Shown piece by piece: positions 14,023 through 16,418 of a stretch of 16,418 bases of DNA. The notes beneath the pieces are model-generated. The model was not told the DNA's origin. It searched no databases and saw only the letters and a program-made list of their open reading frames with translations. The position numbers were made by a program, and so were the translations under genes. Source of the stretch: Acetofilamentum sp. (GTDB taxonomy: Bacteria; Bacteroidota; Bacteroidia; Bacteroidales; DTU049). The DNA lies in NCBI GenBank assembly GCA_020720525.1, contig DYON01000026.1, forward strand, positions 1 through 16,418. Direction: 5' to 3'. The stretch's first letter is position 1; the number at the start of each line of letters is the position of its first letter.

Positions 14023-15327
14023 ATGAAGCGAAAGAAGTATTCATTTTTACAAAACTGGAAAGCCAACAATCACCGAAAGCCTTTGCTGATGCTCGGGGCT
14101 CGTCAAGTTGGAAAAACGTTTCTTCTTAAGCAATTTGGAGAAACAGAATTCCAAAGCACAATATATTTGAATTTTGAACTGGAAAAGCAGCTACAAGATT
14201 TGTTTAGCGATAGCCTTGATCCTGAAAAAATCATTTCCAATATAGAATTATTTTTTAACGAAACAATTATTGCTCAAGAAACCCTAATTGTTTTTGACGA
14301 AATTCAAGCGTGCGAAAAAGCATTAAGCTCGCTTAAATATTTCAGGGAAAACAACCCCGAATATTATATTGCTGCTGCTGGCAGCTTGTTGGGTGTTACT
14401 GTAAATCGTAAAGAGTTCTCATTTCCGGTTGGACAAGTTGATATAACAACACTGCATTCGCTCGACTTCGAAGAGTTTCTTTGGGCTTTGAACGAAGAAA
14501 GACTTGCCGAGGAGATTAAAATTTGTTACTCAACCAATCAGTCGTTCGCGCTCCACAAAAAAGCTTTACAATTATATCACGACTTCCTAGTGGTTGGTGG
14601 TATGCCCGAAGTTGTTTATAATTTTGCCACAAACAACGATTTTGGCGAAACTGCGCATATTCAGCAGCAAATAATTGATAGCTATATTGCTGACATGTCG
14701 AAATATGCAAACGATTCGAGCGAAATTGGCAGGCTGATTGCCACCTACAAATCTATCCCAGCACAGCTAGCAAAAGACAATAAAAAATTTCAATATAAAG
14801 TTGTTCAACGGGGCGGTCATGCTGCAATGTTTGGGACTTCGATTGACTGGCTTGAGGCTGCAGGACTTGTAATTAAATGCGATAGGCTATCGACTGCACA
14901 GCTGCCTTTGTCCGCATATAAAGATTTGACAGGATTCAAATTGTATATGAATGATGCTGGCCTTCTCACGCGTAAGGCCGAAATGCCATTGCGCGATATT
15001 TTCTTTAGCGAGAATATTCAACATCCGTTTATTGGCTCAATTGCCGAAAATTATGTCTCGTCTCAATTATCGGCTGCCGGATACAACCTGTACTACTGGG
15101 AGTCGGGCAATACCGCCGAAATTGACTTTCTTATCCAAATTGGCGACAAAGTTGTGCCAATTGAGGTAAAATCAGGAATCAATACTCGATCCAAAAGTTT
15201 TAGTGTTTATAGAAGCAAATTTGCTCCTGCACTCTGTATTAGATTGTCGGAAAAGAATTTTGGCTTTGAAAACGGAATAAAATCTGTGCCTTTGTATGCT
15301 GTATTCTGTATCAGCAACGAATATTAG
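14023..15327 (+). CDS. AAA_14 ATPase with DUF4143 C-terminal domain
   Basis: A 434-residue cytosolic P-loop ATPase. The N-terminal AAA_14 domain has Walker A GARQVGKT (25-32), Walker B LIVFDE (88-93) and a sensor-like AAAGS (117-121). A middle winged-helix-like region includes FLVVGGMPEVV (188-198), typical of this family. The DUF4143 domain (about 210-400) has a restriction-endonuclease-like signature: E342 in AENYV, YYWESG, EIDFL with D368, and VPIEVKSG with E381 and K383. The spacing fits a PD-(D/E)XK core, though nuclease activity is not established for this widespread family. Proteins of this type are common, multi-copy and mobile in anaerobes; role unknown. No partner gene is evident. 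Confidence 0.92.
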   Translation: MKRKKYSFLQNWKANNHRKPLLMLGARQVGKTFLLKQFGETEFQSTIYLNFELEKQLQDLFSDSLDPEKIISNIELFFNETIIAQETLIVFDEIQACEKALSSLKYFRENNPEYYIAAAGSLLGVTVNRKEFSFPVGQVDITTLHSLDFEEFLWALNEERLAEEIKICYSTNQSFALHKKALQLYHDFLVVGGMPEVVYNFATNNDFGETAHIQQQIIDSYIADMSKYANDSSEIGRLIATYKSIPAQLAKDNKKFQYKVVQRGGHAAMFGTSIDWLEAAGLVIKCDRLSTAQLPLSAYKDLTGFKLYMNDAGLLTRKAEMPLRDIFFSENIQHPFIGSIAENYVSSQLSAAGYNLYYWESGNTAEIDFLIQIGDKVVPIEVKSGINTRSKSFSVYRSKFAPALCIRLSEKNFGFENGIKSVPLYAVFCISNEY

Positions 15328-15382
15328 AATGGAATTGACTGAATCTATCGGCATTATAAAATGTAAAGTTGCCACAATTCGC

Positions 15383-15390
15383 TAACTTTG
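15383..15390 (+). promoter_or_regulatory. Candidate -7 box for mnmA
   Basis: TAACTTTG matches TAnnTTTG exactly and ends 15 bases before the ATG at 15406. It implies a leader of about 8-10 bases without a Shine-Dalgarno sequence. No -33 element is clear. Confidence 0.45.
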
Positions 15391-15405
15391 CAGCCAGAAA
15401 ATGCC

Positions 15406-16418
15406 ATGACCAACAAAACAAATACAGCACTTCTTATTTCGGGCGGCGTCGATAGCTCGGTGGCTGTGTATGTGCTTATGGAACAAGGTGTAAAGCCCGA
15501 TTTGTTTTATATTGCCATTGGTCCCGATCAAAATTTCGATGGCTACGACTGCAAAATGGAAGAAGACATCGACCTTTGCAAGCTGGTGGCTAAAAAATAT
15601 GGACTTACCCTCGATGTGGTGCCGTTGCATCAGGAATACTGGGATATGGTGGTGAAATACCACACCGATACTTTGCTTGCAGGTAGAACACCCAATCCAG
15701 ACCTGCTTTGCAACCAACTAATCAAGTTCGGCGCCTTCGAAGAAAAAGTCGGGTTCAACTACGACCGACTTGCAACAGGGCATTACGCCTGGATTCAAGA
15801 AACAGCAAGCGGTCGATTTCTGCATACTGCCAAAGATCGGCACAAAGACCAAACGTACTTTTTGGCTCAATTGAGCGAAAAGCAAATTTCGCGCTTGCAA
15901 TTCCCCATTGGAGAGCTCACAAAACAGGAAGTGCGCAACATAGCTTCGAGTCTCGAATTGCCCAATGCCACCCGAAAGGACAGTCAGGGAATTTGTTTCA
16001 TTGGGCGCAGTCATTACAAAGATTTTGTAGCACATTTGCTCGGAAAGAAAAAAGGCGATTTTATCGAATTTGCTACCGGCAAAAAACTTGGCGAGCACGA
16101 TGGTCACTGGTATTTTACGGTTGGCCAGCGCAAAGGTCTTGGTTTGGCGGGCGGTCCTTGGTTTGTGGTGAAAAAAGATGCCGAAACCAACAACGTGTAT
16201 ATTGCCTGCGGCTACGAACCCGACGAAGTGTATGGTCGCGACATTTATATCAATCGTCCACATTTTCTTTTTCCGTTCGAAATAAAAGAAAACGAAGAAG
16301 CAGAAGTAACCGTAAAAATCCGCCACACGCCTACGTTTTCAAAAGCCACCATTCGCAAAACCATACAAGGTTTTCACATCATCACCGATGAATTGCAACA
16401 CGGAATCGCCCCCGGACA
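15406..16418 (+). CDS. mnmA: tRNA-specific 2-thiouridylase MnmA (3' end outside the window)
   Basis: Enzyme that adds sulfur to U34 of tRNA-Lys, -Glu and -Gln using ATP and a protein persulfide. The frame is open from the ATG at 15406 to the window edge, 337 codons, so only the last few tens of residues are missing. Landmarks: PP-loop SGGVDSSV (12-19), RTPNPDLLCNQLIKF with catalytic C102, ATGHYA (123-128), KDQTYFLAQL (147-156) and the second redox cysteine C197 in DSQGICFIG. VGQRKGLGLAGGPWFV marks the second domain, and HGIAPG near the edge is close to the usual C-terminus. An ATG five bases upstream (15401) is in another frame. Some divergence from E. coli MnmA (FYIAIGPDQNFDG early on) suggests one of the two MnmA paralogues often found in Bacteroidota. 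Confidence 0.94.
   Translation, partial: MTNKTNTALLISGGVDSSVAVYVLMEQGVKPDLFYIAIGPDQNFDGYDCKMEEDIDLCKLVAKKYGLTLDVVPLHQEYWDMVVKYHTDTLLAGRTPNPDLLCNQLIKFGAFEEKVGFNYDRLATGHYAWIQETASGRFLHTAKDRHKDQTYFLAQLSEKQISRLQFPIGELTKQEVRNIASSLELPNATRKDSQGICFIGRSHYKDFVAHLLGKKKGDFIEFATGKKLGEHDGHWYFTVGQRKGLGLAGGPWFVVKKDAETNNVYIACGYEPDEVYGRDIYINRPHFLFPFEIKENEEAEVTVKIRHTPTFSKATIRKTIQGFHIITDELQHGIAPG

Noticed and set aside
15708..16391. 227-codon plus-strand frame and 202-codon minus-strand frame within mnmA
   Set aside because: Both overlap the MnmA coding frame, which carries all conserved motifs; their Arg/Ser-rich or Phe-rich translations look like frame shadows.

Overview
The window looks like a chromosomal segment of a Bacteroidota bacterium, probably near Bacteroidales or Marinilabiliales. 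Four observations support this. DNA is moderately AT-rich. Most starts lack a Shine-Dalgarno sequence, and several have a TAnnTTTG-type -7 box a few bases upstream. The protein families are typical of the phylum: DUF6132, DUF3108, DUF5689, a TonB receptor with a carboxypeptidase-regulatory-like domain, and a DUF4143 ATPase. There are no tRNA or rRNA genes, insertion sequences or CRISPR arrays. No gene-free stretch exceeds 300 bases.

Layout. Bases 1-244 hold no recognisable gene, only an uncertain open frame leaving the left edge on the minus strand. A plus-strand group follows: isoaspartyl dipeptidase (iadA), an exported thioredoxin, a small DUF6132 membrane protein, and an exported DUF3108 protein whose ATG overlaps the DUF6132 stop. 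A terminator that appears bidirectional separates them from a minus-strand pair: a phosphofructokinase with pyrophosphate-type residues and, 4 bases on, an exported M28 zinc aminopeptidase. Next is an orphan, degenerate receiver domain (plus strand), then pyruvate kinase (minus). A strong hairpin terminator separates pyruvate kinase from a minus-strand pair: a TonB-dependent receptor and a DUF5689 lipoprotein. Divergent from the receptor is an exported endonuclease/exonuclease/phosphatase (EEP) protein. A short spacer with repeat-like hairpins leads to an NfsA-like nitroreductase, an AAA_14/DUF4143 ATPase, and mnmA, which runs off the right edge.

How the genes may work together. The envelope genes are plausible partners: outer-membrane receptor, OB-fold-like surface lipoprotein and divergent exported EEP enzyme could scavenge nucleic acids or other phosphoesters (inference). 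Two control-point glycolytic genes, a PPi-type PFK and a pyruvate kinase of the K+-independent sequence type, flank the orphan pseudo-receiver. Other points to check are a Glu in IadA where the E. coli enzyme has its carbamylated Lys, and the receiver's phospho-acceptor Asp replaced by Asn with no output domain.
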